From: Candidatus Sodaliphilus limicaballi
GTDB lineage: Bacteria > Bacteroidota > Bacteroidia > Bacteroidales > Muribaculaceae
Length of the DNA: 5,248 bases
Direction of reading: 5' to 3'
Assembly (NCBI GenBank): GCA_018065815.1
Contig: JAGHSP010000102.1
Span: 1-5,248 of the forward strand
Shown: positions 1 to 5,228 of the stretch, in pieces
Numbering within the stretch: the stretch's first letter is position 1
Layout of the letters: each line of letters starts with the position of its first letter
Made by a program: the position numbers and the translations under genes
Notes under the pieces: generated by a model
Seen by the model: only the letters and a program-made list of their open reading frames with translations
Database searches by the model: none
What the model was told of the DNA's origin: nothing

Positions 1-18
1 TTTTTTTACTTCCCATAG

Positions 19-39
19 AAAAAAGCTTGCTCTGCAAGC
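19..39 (-). terminator. Intrinsic terminator-like hairpin (minus strand)
   Basis: The inverted repeat GCTTGC (25-30) / GCAAGC (34-39) has a 3-nt loop and is followed on the minus strand by six T residues (A-run 19-24). The stem is short at 6 bp but perfect and four-sixths G/C. The plus-strand direction has an A-run after the stem, so it would terminate only minus-strand transcripts. It would end either the decarboxylase/glycosylase operon or a separate small RNA. Confidence 0.5.
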
Positions 40-137
40 AAAAATGGAATTACACCGCACATAGTGCATTATCATTTTGAGGACAGAGTCCTCCATTATA
101 AGGGAAGATCACTGGTCGCAGCACGGGCTTTGCCCAC

Positions 138-182
138 TTACCGCTGCTCACTCCCTTGAGCACGGTTCTTGGCGTGAGCCAT
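138..182 (-). CDS. Possible 14-residue small ORF (MAHAKNRAQGSEQR)
   Basis: An ATG at 182-180 opens a 14-codon frame ending in TAA at 140-138, with an in-frame TGA six codons upstream, so it cannot be a fragment of a longer frame extending upstream. The peptide is polar and basic. Its codons (GCC AAG AAC CGT) resemble those of the neighbouring real genes. It ends inside the hairpin cluster: its 3' half covers the TGCTCA/TGAGCA stem and its stop lies in the next stem-loop, an arrangement seen in leader peptides. The start lies in an A/T-rich stretch without a Shine-Dalgarno sequence, as is usual in Bacteroidales. Frames this short occur often by chance, and no homologue comes to mind. Confidence 0.15.
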   Translation of the reverse strand: MAHAKNRAQGSEQR

Positions 183-310
183 ATCAACTAAAAAAAATCA
201 TTTTCTTTTTTATTCTATACCAAGCCCCGGTTATACCAAAGTACCGTAACTGACAGTGTTTGGAAAAGTTAGAACAACTCTCACAATTATAACTGGACAC
301 TACTAATAAT

Positions 311-1048
311 TTATCTTGCCATAAAGCGTTTGCGATCGAGATCGGGAAATCTTTCTATGGCATATCGCAGCATCGTGCGCGGCATTGACTGGCAACGTGG
401 TTTGTCCTCGCCAGCTAGTGGTGTTGAGAGGTAGTGCCTCAGTCTGGTTTCATCTTTCTTACCCACTTCGCGCAATAGCCAGCCCACGGCCTTGTGAATG
501 AGGTCATGCTTGTGGTGCATGAGAATGTCGGCAATGGCTATGCAGTCATCATGGTCGCCGGCACGCACCATTGCCATAGTTGAGACAATGGCTATGCGTT
601 GTTCCCACAGGTCTTCGCTGCGGGCAAGCGTGTAAAGCAGGGTGCGGTCGCGGTCTTGCAGCCATCGCCCTAATATCTCGTAGCACGACAAGTCCACAAG
701 ATCCCAATTATTGATATATTCAGTGTGGTTCAGGTAAAATTCCACGCATCGTTGCCTGAGTGTTTCGTCTTTGCTGGCATGCTTGAACACCTGCACCAGC
801 AACAACAGCGCGCACAGCCTGATCTCGTGCCATGGTGACACAATGAGCGGTTCCAAGTCATCGATTGTGCACCCGCGCCAGTGTTCCTTTACGATGGCTC
901 GAGTAACAGGAACCTTGATACCCAAAAACTTATCACCCTCGCCATACTGTCCTGGTCCAGTCTTGAAAAAACGAGAAAGATGCTGAGCCTGCACCTCGTC
1001 GTGCATGGCCAGCATCTTATTCTCTATGTGCTTGCTCAATGATGTCAT
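311..1048 (-). CDS. alkD: AlkD-type DNA alkylation repair glycosylase
   Basis: This is a cytoplasmic HEAT-repeat DNA glycosylase of the AlkC/AlkD family (PF08713). It excises positively charged alkylated purines such as 3-methyladenine and 7-methylguanine to start base-excision repair. At 245 residues the length is normal and the protein is almost entirely helical. Family landmarks are the N-terminal motif FFKTGPGQYGEGDKFLGI (27-44), NWDLVD (114-119), LWEQR (147-151), HKAVGWLLREVGKKD (185-199) and MPRTMLRYAIERFP (222-235). By alignment from memory with Bacillus cereus AlkD, Trp115, Asp119, Arg151 and Trp190 match the DNA-contacting and catalytic residues Trp109, Asp113, Arg148 and Trp187, so it should be active. 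The start is the ATG 9 bp after the stop of the decarboxylase gene, implying co-transcription. There is no Shine-Dalgarno sequence and no separate promoter between the two genes. The substrate range is inferred from the family. Confidence 0.93.
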   Translation of the reverse strand: MTSLSKHIENKMLAMHDEVQAQHLSRFFKTGPGQYGEGDKFLGIKVPVTRAIVKEHWRGCTIDDLEPLIVSPWHEIRLCALLLLVQVFKHASKDETLRQRCVEFYLNHTEYINNWDLVDLSCYEILGRWLQDRDRTLLYTLARSEDLWEQRIAIVSTMAMVRAGDHDDCIAIADILMHHKHDLIHKAVGWLLREVGKKDETRLRHYLSTPLAGEDKPRCQSMPRTMLRYAIERFPDLDRKRFMAR

Positions 1049-1057
1049 ATTGATGTA

Positions 1058-1864
1058 TCACTCGTCGGGGGTGTCGAGGTCAAAAGCTTTGCCGGTATAT
1101 ACAGGCTTGCGTTTCTCGAGGAACGAGTTGATGCCCTCACGGTAGTCCTTGCCGTTATACACCTTTGAGCGATAAGAATTAATCTTCTCAAAGCTCTCAC
1201 TTGAAATCACGGTAGCGGCACGGCTCAAGATGCGGAACTGACGCTTGATAGCACTAATCGACATCACAGAGTTGCGACGCAACGGAGCCAACAATGTGGT
1301 CTCGAGCACCTCGTCGAGCTTGTCGGCAGGGGCAATACGGTTAACGAATCCCACGTTGAGTGCATCTTGCGCACTGATAGCCTCGGCCGTGAAGAACATC
1401 TCACGGGCTTTGTTAATACCTAGCTGATTGATGAAGTGCATGATACCCGAAGCGTTGTATGGTATGCCAATCTTAGCGGGAGTGATGGCAAATGTAGCGT
1501 CCTCCGAAGCCACAATCATGTCGCAGCTCACACACAGGTCGCAAGCACCGCCCCACACTGTGCCGCCAGCACAAGCAATCACGGGAATGGGAACATCTTG
1601 AACGGTGCGCAGCAGTTTCTCCATAGCCACGTCAAAACCCAGCGGGTCGCTGCCGTCTTGCGGCAACTCGCGTATGTCGTGTCCGGCACTCCACACACCC
1701 TTGCGGCATTGAGCTTTAATCACAATGCCCACGCACTCCTCGGCATAGGCGTTCTTTATCGCTTTGATCATGCGGTCGCACAACGCATCGCTCAGGCAGT
1801 TCAAGTGGTCAGGATTTGCCATCTCGATGAAACAGATGCGATCGATAATAGATACATTTACCAT
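1058..1864 (-). CDS. scpB: Methylmalonyl-CoA decarboxylase (crotonase superfamily, ScpB/YgfG type)
   Basis: This is a biotin-independent decarboxylase that turns (2R)-methylmalonyl-CoA into propionyl-CoA and CO2 in the cytoplasm. At 268 residues it is slightly longer than E. coli YgfG (about 261). It shares the signatures that separate YgfG from ordinary enoyl-CoA hydratases: SAGHDIRELP (59-68) followed by DPL (73-75), GGTVWGGA (100-107), TPAKIGIPYN (128-137) and FLEKRKP (248-254). His62 and Tyr136 match the active-site His66 and Tyr140 of YgfG. The two glutamates used for water addition by true hydratases are not evident. A short acidic tail (258-268) extends beyond the YgfG end. It is the first gene of an operon with the AlkD-like gene and has its own complete promoter. 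No methylmalonyl-CoA mutase, epimerase or CoA transferase lies nearby, so its place in succinate-to-propionate metabolism is inferred. Removal of stray malonyl- or ethylmalonyl-type CoAs is an alternative role. Confidence 0.9.
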   Translation of the reverse strand: MVNVSIIDRICFIEMANPDHLNCLSDALCDRMIKAIKNAYAEECVGIVIKAQCRKGVWSAGHDIRELPQDGSDPLGFDVAMEKLLRTVQDVPIPVIACAGGTVWGGACDLCVSCDMIVASEDATFAITPAKIGIPYNASGIMHFINQLGINKAREMFFTAEAISAQDALNVGFVNRIAPADKLDEVLETTLLAPLRRNSVMSISAIKRQFRILSRAATVISSESFEKINSYRSKVYNGKDYREGINSFLEKRKPVYTGKAFDLDTPDE

Positions 1865-1892
1865 ATTTCTATTCTTTAATTGTAATCTACTG

Positions 1893-1923
1893 CAAAGGTA
1901 GTCAAAAAAAACACAATATCAAA
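1893..1923 (-). promoter_or_regulatory. Bacteroidetes-type promoter for the scpB-alkD operon
   Basis: Reading the minus strand there is TTTG (1923-1920), a 19-bp spacer, then TACCTTTG (1900-1893). This is an exact match to the Bacteroidetes primary-sigma consensus (-33 TTTG, -7 TAnnTTTG). Transcription would start near 1886-1888, leaving a leader of roughly 22 nt before the ATG at 1864. The leader is A-rich (AAAGAATAGAAAT) and has no Shine-Dalgarno sequence. The -33 box lies inside the T-rich tail of the preceding terminator. Confidence 0.75.
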
Positions 1924-1961
1924 GAAAAAGCCACCCATACTCATCGCGAGCGGGGTGGCTT
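1921..1961 (-). terminator. Intrinsic terminator of the outer-membrane barrel gene
   Basis: A perfect 9-bp inverted repeat AAGCCACCC (1928-1936) / GGGTGGCTT (1953-1961) with a 16-nt loop is followed on the minus strand by TTTCTTT (1927-1921), which continues the TT at the end of the stem. The other strand has no T-run, so termination is for minus-strand transcripts. It lies about 190 nt past the barrel gene's stop codon, because the palindromic element sits between them. Confidence 0.8.
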
Positions 1962-2135
1962 AAGGTAGGTTCTATTAAGTTTATTAATTATTTCGGTCGC
2001 TTTTGAGCCTGTTTTGGTATCTCCGACGGTCTCGACCATCGGTTACGATGCAGTGTAACGACTCCGTCGTTGCCAAAAATCTACTCAAAACATATCTCAA
2101 AATCGTCTCGACATAATTAATAGAACCCACCTAAA
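1960..2135. repeat. Imperfect palindromic repeat of about 175 bp (MITE-like)
   Basis: The two ends of this spacer are inverted copies of each other. The outer arms are AGGTAGGTTCTATTAA (1963-1978) and, read on the opposite strand, AGGTGGGTTCTATTAA (2132-2117). The left arm then carries about 9 extra bases (1979-1987) before the match resumes with TTAT-TCG, CG-TTTTGAG and TGTTTTG. Nearer the centre lie CGACGG (2024-2029) / CCGTCG (2064-2069), and at the core the hairpin CATCG-GTTA-CGATG (2037-2050). There is no transposase and no credible frame, and I cannot see a clear target-site duplication. It could be a non-autonomous transposon remnant or a dispersed palindromic element. As part of the barrel transcript it would fold into one long hairpin. 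One end touches the terminator stem. Confidence 0.6.
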
Positions 2136-2153
2136 AGAATCTTATTGAGAGAT

Positions 2154-4328
2154 TTACATTCGCTGTTTCATATTCTCTCCGGCACCAGTGCCTTTGTACT
2201 TCTTCTGTGCCTCGTTGAATTTCCAGGTCACGTTGAGTTCAAATGTGGTCTTAGCGGGATTATAGCAATCGAGTTCGCGCACGCCCATGATTGTTCCTTT
2301 GTTATCGTTTGTGCAGAAGGGGTCGATGACGCGCATGTCCACGTTGAGACGTCCTGCCTGACCCAGTGAGAACTCACGCTGTGCTCCCAGCACGGTGGTA
2401 AACTTGCCCCTAGTAATGCGGAAGTTGCAATAGTCACCACAGGTGCTGCCAAACATGTTTAGGTACAGGCGATAATTGCGGGGCAGCACAAAGTCGTTGC
2501 TCCATGAGAGCTGTACCAAGGGACGATTCATGGTGACCGTCTTTCCAGTCATGTCCATCAGCTTGTAGTCCTGGAAGCTCACGTAGGCACTGAACACAGG
2601 ATGCCAGAATGAAATGACCGGGCGTGCATAGGCCGACAGGGTGAACTTGTTGAATGCCTGGTCGCTGTTGGCAGGGTGCAAGAGGCTCACATAGGGGTCT
2701 TCACTGCCAGGGAAGGGCTCAGTGAGCATGGTGATTAAGTCAATGTCGCGACCATAGGTAGCGCTCACATTGAGCCACTGGTAAGCCATGTTGAGCACCA
2801 GGTTGTGGATGTAGTTGGGCTTGAGGTAGGGATTACCGCGCTGATAAGTGTAGCGGTTGATATATATCGTGCTGTTAGTGAGGTTGTCATAGCTGGGACG
2901 GTTGATGTCCTTGCGGTAAGTGAGCGACAGCTGGGTCTTGCCCACGGGCATCGAGATCACTGCTGTGGGGAATATATCGCCATAACCACGGCTCATGCTC
3001 TCGTCCTTCACGCCAAAGTTCATATAGATGTTATCAAGGTGCTCATAGCGCAGACCTGCCTGAAGGAACACGCGGCCGAAACGACGGCCATAGTCAACGA
3101 ATGCCGATGCCATGTTCTCGGTGATGACGTTGTCGCTAGCCTTGACGGGCAGCACATCGGAGCTCTCGTAGGTATAGATGTCGGTGCGGCGGTTGCGTGA
3201 GTACTCGCCGCCAAAGCTCAAATTACCTTCCCACACAGGATGTGCAAGCACGAGCTTAAATGCACACAAGTTATTGGTAGAGCGGGTGTGGTTGTCAACG
3301 ATGTGATTTGCTGTCTCACCGCTGACATAGTCGGTCGTAGCCTCGGTGGTGTTGCTGTTGTCGGTGTTGCGGTTAAACAGCAGGTCCATGTTGAAATCAA
3401 TCGACAGGTTCTTGACCTTGCCGCTATAATAACCGTTGACGATGTGAATGTGCTTGTCGCGGATGATGTCGAGGTTGCTCTCGCTGCGCTCCACCTTATC
3501 GCCGTTGAGATAAGAGTCGGTGTTGAGAAAGCCATGCGAACGGTTGCGTGTAGCAACGTCCCACTTGTAGAATGCACCGAATGAGTGGTTCTCGTTGACC
3601 ATATAGTTGAACTGCAACTGGGGCGAATAGCCGTTGTAGCGAGTAAACTGCTCCTGTGTGCTCACTCCAGCATAGGCATCGGGACCAAGCATGTAGCGCA
3701 GCATGTTCTCTTGCAGCGACTTGCCACCGAATGTACCGGTCCACAGCGAAGCTGTGAGGTCGAGGCCACCGGTGCGGTAATTCACGTCGATGTTGTTGTG
3801 AATAGTACCGTTATACTGGTAATAGGCATCGAGGTTGTCCAGCACGCTGATGCCCTCGCCCTGCTGCTTCTTGAGCTGGATGCGCACCACGGCCTTGGTC
3901 GATGCCGAGTAGCGTGCACCGGGGTTCTGCACGATGTCAACGCTCTGAATCTGGTCAGAGCGCAAGCGGTCGAGCTCGTTCATGTCCATTACCTTGCGTC
4001 CGTTGATGTAAACCTCGGCAGCGCCACGGCCTATCACCTCTACCCCTTCGCCCTTGCCAGCCTTGAGCATGGGCAGCTTTGCGAGCAGGTCGGTAGTCGA
4101 ACCAGATTTCTCAAGCACGCTGCCTGCCACAGTGGTGCGCAGGGCATCGCCCTTGATTTGTGTCTTGGGCAAAGTGCTCTTAACGACAACTTCGTCCAGT
4201 GTGATTTCCCAATGTTTCATTATCGAGTCAAGCTCCATGTCGAGCGAATCAGTCATCTGCACATTCTCCTGTGCTAACACAAGCAGTGCAAACAGTACTG
4301 CACCAAGCGTAATAATAAATCTCTTCAT
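2154..4328 (-). CDS. TonB-receptor-like outer-membrane beta-barrel protein (plug plus barrel)
   Basis: This 724-residue protein has a signal peptide (basic MKR, hydrophobic core 4-18, cleavage near LAQ at 18-20) and a short acidic linker. A TonB-box-like LDEVVVKS (44-51) comes next, then a plug domain (about 52-153) with the motifs DLLAKLPML (80-88), AEVYINGRKV (104-113) and VDIVQNPGARYSA (130-142). The rest, about 155-705, is alternating polar/aromatic beta-barrel sequence. The pattern fits the Bacteroidetes 'outer membrane beta-barrel family protein' group (OMP_b-brl, PF14905). The tail YKGTGAGEN (710-718) after the last strand is typical of that group. It lacks the N-terminal carboxypeptidase-D-like domain that most members carry. 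No SusD-like partner, sigma/anti-sigma pair or glycan enzyme is adjacent, so the ligand is unknown. Active TonB-dependent transport is plausible but unproven. The start is the first ATG, 43 bp beyond an exact -7 box, and it gives a clean signal peptide. Confidence 0.85.
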   Translation of the reverse strand: MKRFIITLGAVLFALLVLAQENVQMTDSLDMELDSIMKHWEITLDEVVVKSTLPKTQIKGDALRTTVAGSVLEKSGSTTDLLAKLPMLKAGKGEGVEVIGRGAAEVYINGRKVMDMNELDRLRSDQIQSVDIVQNPGARYSASTKAVVRIQLKKQQGEGISVLDNLDAYYQYNGTIHNNIDVNYRTGGLDLTASLWTGTFGGKSLQENMLRYMLGPDAYAGVSTQEQFTRYNGYSPQLQFNYMVNENHSFGAFYKWDVATRNRSHGFLNTDSYLNGDKVERSESNLDIIRDKHIHIVNGYYSGKVKNLSIDFNMDLLFNRNTDNSNTTEATTDYVSGETANHIVDNHTRSTNNLCAFKLVLAHPVWEGNLSFGGEYSRNRRTDIYTYESSDVLPVKASDNVITENMASAFVDYGRRFGRVFLQAGLRYEHLDNIYMNFGVKDESMSRGYGDIFPTAVISMPVGKTQLSLTYRKDINRPSYDNLTNSTIYINRYTYQRGNPYLKPNYIHNLVLNMAYQWLNVSATYGRDIDLITMLTEPFPGSEDPYVSLLHPANSDQAFNKFTLSAYARPVISFWHPVFSAYVSFQDYKLMDMTGKTVTMNRPLVQLSWSNDFVLPRNYRLYLNMFGSTCGDYCNFRITRGKFTTVLGAQREFSLGQAGRLNVDMRVIDPFCTNDNKGTIMGVRELDCYNPAKTTFELNVTWKFNEAQKKYKGTGAGENMKQRM

Positions 4329-4370
4329 AAATGTCTAAACAATCTTTTTTACCATAAAATTTTCACGCTG

Positions 4371-4378
4371 CAAAATTA
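4371..4378 (-). promoter_or_regulatory. -7 promoter box for the outer-membrane barrel gene
   Basis: On the minus strand this is TAATTTTG, an exact match to the Bacteroidetes -7 consensus TAnnTTTG. Transcription would start near 4364, giving a leader of about 36 nt. No good TTTG stands 19-21 bp upstream; AATT is what lies there. A T-run sits farther up (about 4404-4410). The promoter is therefore probably weaker than that of the scpB operon, or it may need an activator. Confidence 0.55.
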
Positions 4379-4452
4379 CAAACGCTCCGTCTCACTGAAT
4401 TGTAAAAAAAGGACATTCATGAAAATGGCATAGATTTCTAGACACATCAGGC

Positions 4453-4487
4453 AAAAAAAGCCACGGCTCCTGGTGTGGAACCGTGGC
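4453..4487 (-). terminator. Intrinsic terminator of the secreted-protein gene
   Basis: The perfect 7-bp stem GCCACGG (4460-4466) / CCGTGGC (4481-4487) can continue past one mismatch as TCC/GGA (4468-4470 with 4477-4479), closing a 6-nt loop. Seven T residues follow on the minus strand (A-run 4453-4459). It begins 22 bp after the stop codon of the secreted-protein gene and insulates the barrel gene from it. Confidence 0.88.
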
Positions 4488-4509
4488 AATATGCTTATAA
4501 TGATAAATC

Positions 4510-5181
4510 TTACTTGATCATCTGGCCAGCTACGTTGTAGCGAGCGTTATCCTTAACGATAACAACCTGACCGTTCTCGATAGTCTTGTAAGCCTTGCTT
4601 GCCTCAACCTTGATGTCGTTGATTGCAGTAACGGGATCTACGATTTCGCCAGTGCCAACCATTGTGAATGCAGCATCAGGGTCGCTATATCCGTCATATG
4701 CGTCGAGCATAGCAAGTACCCATCCGCCTTGCTCATCTTCCCAATCAACCCAAGAAGCAATCTCATAATCAAGCGCTTTGAGGGTCTTTGTGGTTTCATC
4801 CCAAGAGAGTGATGCATCTATTGGCTCCATATCTTCACTTGCACCATAGAGCTTGCAGTCCTCAAACTTCATGTCACCACCAATAAGGGTCTGATCCTGG
4901 TCACCCATAACCTGACCACCAGTAAAGACAACCTTACCATTGCTAATAGTACCTACAACCCATTTTATATTTTGCATGTTGGGAAAGAGGTTCTTAATAT
5001 ACATTTGATTACCAGAAGTAGCAACTAAGGCCTCCCATTCTAATTCTTCATAGAGTGAATAACTGTAACCTGTACAATTATACACTTCGATTTGAGCCTT
5101 AGCAGGAGGAGTTACTTCCTGAGCCTGAACTGAAACACCAGCAACGAGCATTGCTGCAACTAAAAGTAAAAATTTCTTCAT
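4510..5181 (-). CDS. Small acidic secreted protein of unknown function
   Basis: This 223-residue protein has a clear Sec signal peptide (MKK, hydrophobic core about 4-18, AQA at 19-21-like cleavage site, mature start near Gln21 or Glu22). There is no lipobox cysteine, so it should be released to the periplasm or beyond. The mature part is acidic and rich in Asp, Glu, Trp and Tyr, with only two cysteines (36 and 109). Residues 59-92 (MYIKNLFPNM, then WVVGTISNGKVVFTGGQ) resemble a beta-rich module that I recall from larger Bacteroidales surface proteins; this is memory, not a search. The last 24 residues (TIENGQVVIVKDNARYNVAG, then QMIK) resemble the short C-terminal tail of Bacteroidales secreted proteins and are loosely like type IX secretion sorting domains. 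No catalytic motif is visible. It forms its own transcription unit, with a -7 box at 5221-5228 and a strong terminator. Its base composition is more A/T-rich than that of the other genes. Confidence 0.8.
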   Translation of the reverse strand: MKKFLLLVAAMLVAGVSVQAQEVTPPAKAQIEVYNCTGYSYSLYEELEWEALVATSGNQMYIKNLFPNMQNIKWVVGTISNGKVVFTGGQVMGDQDQTLIGGDMKFEDCKLYGASEDMEPIDASLSWDETTKTLKALDYEIASWVDWEDEQGGWVLAMLDAYDGYSDPDAAFTMVGTGEIVDPVTAINDIKVEASKAYKTIENGQVVIVKDNARYNVAGQMIK

Positions 5182-5220
5182 AATAAATTGAATTTAATTA
5201 AAAGTAAATATTTAACTTCG

Positions 5221-5228
5221 CAAAATTA
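5221..5228 (-). promoter_or_regulatory. -7 promoter box for the secreted-protein gene
   Basis: On the minus strand this reads TAATTTTG, an exact TAnnTTTG and identical to the box of the barrel gene at 4371-4378. Transcription would start near 5214, giving a leader of about 33 nt that is almost wholly A/T. The -33 position falls at or beyond the window edge, so it cannot be judged. Confidence 0.6.

Larger units (their letters stand above)
19..240 (-). ncRNA. Candidate structured small RNA or structured 3' UTR
   Basis: On the minus strand this segment carries several GC-rich hairpins in series and ends in a T-tract terminator. Visible stems are TGCTCA/TGAGCA (145-150 with 157-162, 6-nt loop), GCAGC/GCTGC (118-122 with 143-147) enclosing GGGC/GCCC (125-128 with 132-135, 3-nt loop), GAGGAC/GTCCTC (79-84 with 88-93, 3-nt loop) and the terminator at 25-39. 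A GC-rich structured block inside an A/T-rich spacer is a typical small-RNA signature. The promoter evidence is weak. A TACTTTG at about 238-244 resembles TAnnTTTG but has one spacer base too few, and a TTTG at 237-240 has no good -7 partner. The length of about 200 nt would suit a 6S-type RNA, but I cannot recognise the conserved 6S architecture. The 5' end given is a guess. Confidence 0.33.
1..310. other. Intergenic region without a convincing protein gene
   Basis: This is the stretch downstream of the alkylation-repair gene, read on the minus strand. It has A/T-rich flanks and a distinctly GC-richer block at about 118-180 that is full of short inverted repeats. A minus-strand terminator-like hairpin sits at 19-39. 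No terminator-like hairpin follows directly after the stop codon at 311-313. The operon transcript could therefore run on to about position 19, giving a 3' UTR near 290 nt, unless the block is its own RNA. An 8-bp direct repeat TATACCAA occurs at 216-223 and 232-239, one and a half helical turns apart, and could be a protein-binding site. I see no tRNA, rRNA, tmRNA, RNase P or SRP RNA signature. Confidence 0.6.

Noticed and set aside
1..16. Minus-strand ATG at 16-14 followed by GGA AGT AAA AAA, a possible start of the next gene
   Set aside because: Only five codons are visible, and it sits 2-3 bp after the terminator T-run with no room for a promoter or leader. There is not enough sequence to support it.
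1..96. Minus-strand frame starting ATG at 96-94 and open to the window edge (at least 32 codons, MEDSVLKMIMHYVRC at the start)
   Set aside because: Its codons run straight through the hairpins at 79-93 and 25-39, including the terminator. The Cys/Phe-rich translation has no gene-like character. The window edge prevents a final decision.
1436..1879. A 147-codon plus-strand frame
   Set aside because: It is antisense to the decarboxylase gene and its promoter and is His- and Ala-rich with no recognisable motif; a reverse-frame artefact.
1991..2116. Plus-strand frame of about 40 codons through the palindrome, ending in TAA
   Set aside because: It has no credible start and follows the inverted-repeat structure. 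It is more simply explained as chance within a non-coding repeat.
2805..3584. Plus- and minus-strand frames of 114-131 codons inside the barrel gene
   Set aside because: They overlap a long frame with clear protein family features. Their translations are low-complexity (Ser/Thr-rich or Val/Ala-rich).
3585..4277. A 230-codon open frame on the plus strand, rich in Val, Leu, Ala and His
   Set aside because: It lies wholly antisense to the well-supported barrel gene and has the His/Val-rich composition typical of reverse frames. It has no domain signature and no promoter, and it would cover the plug region.
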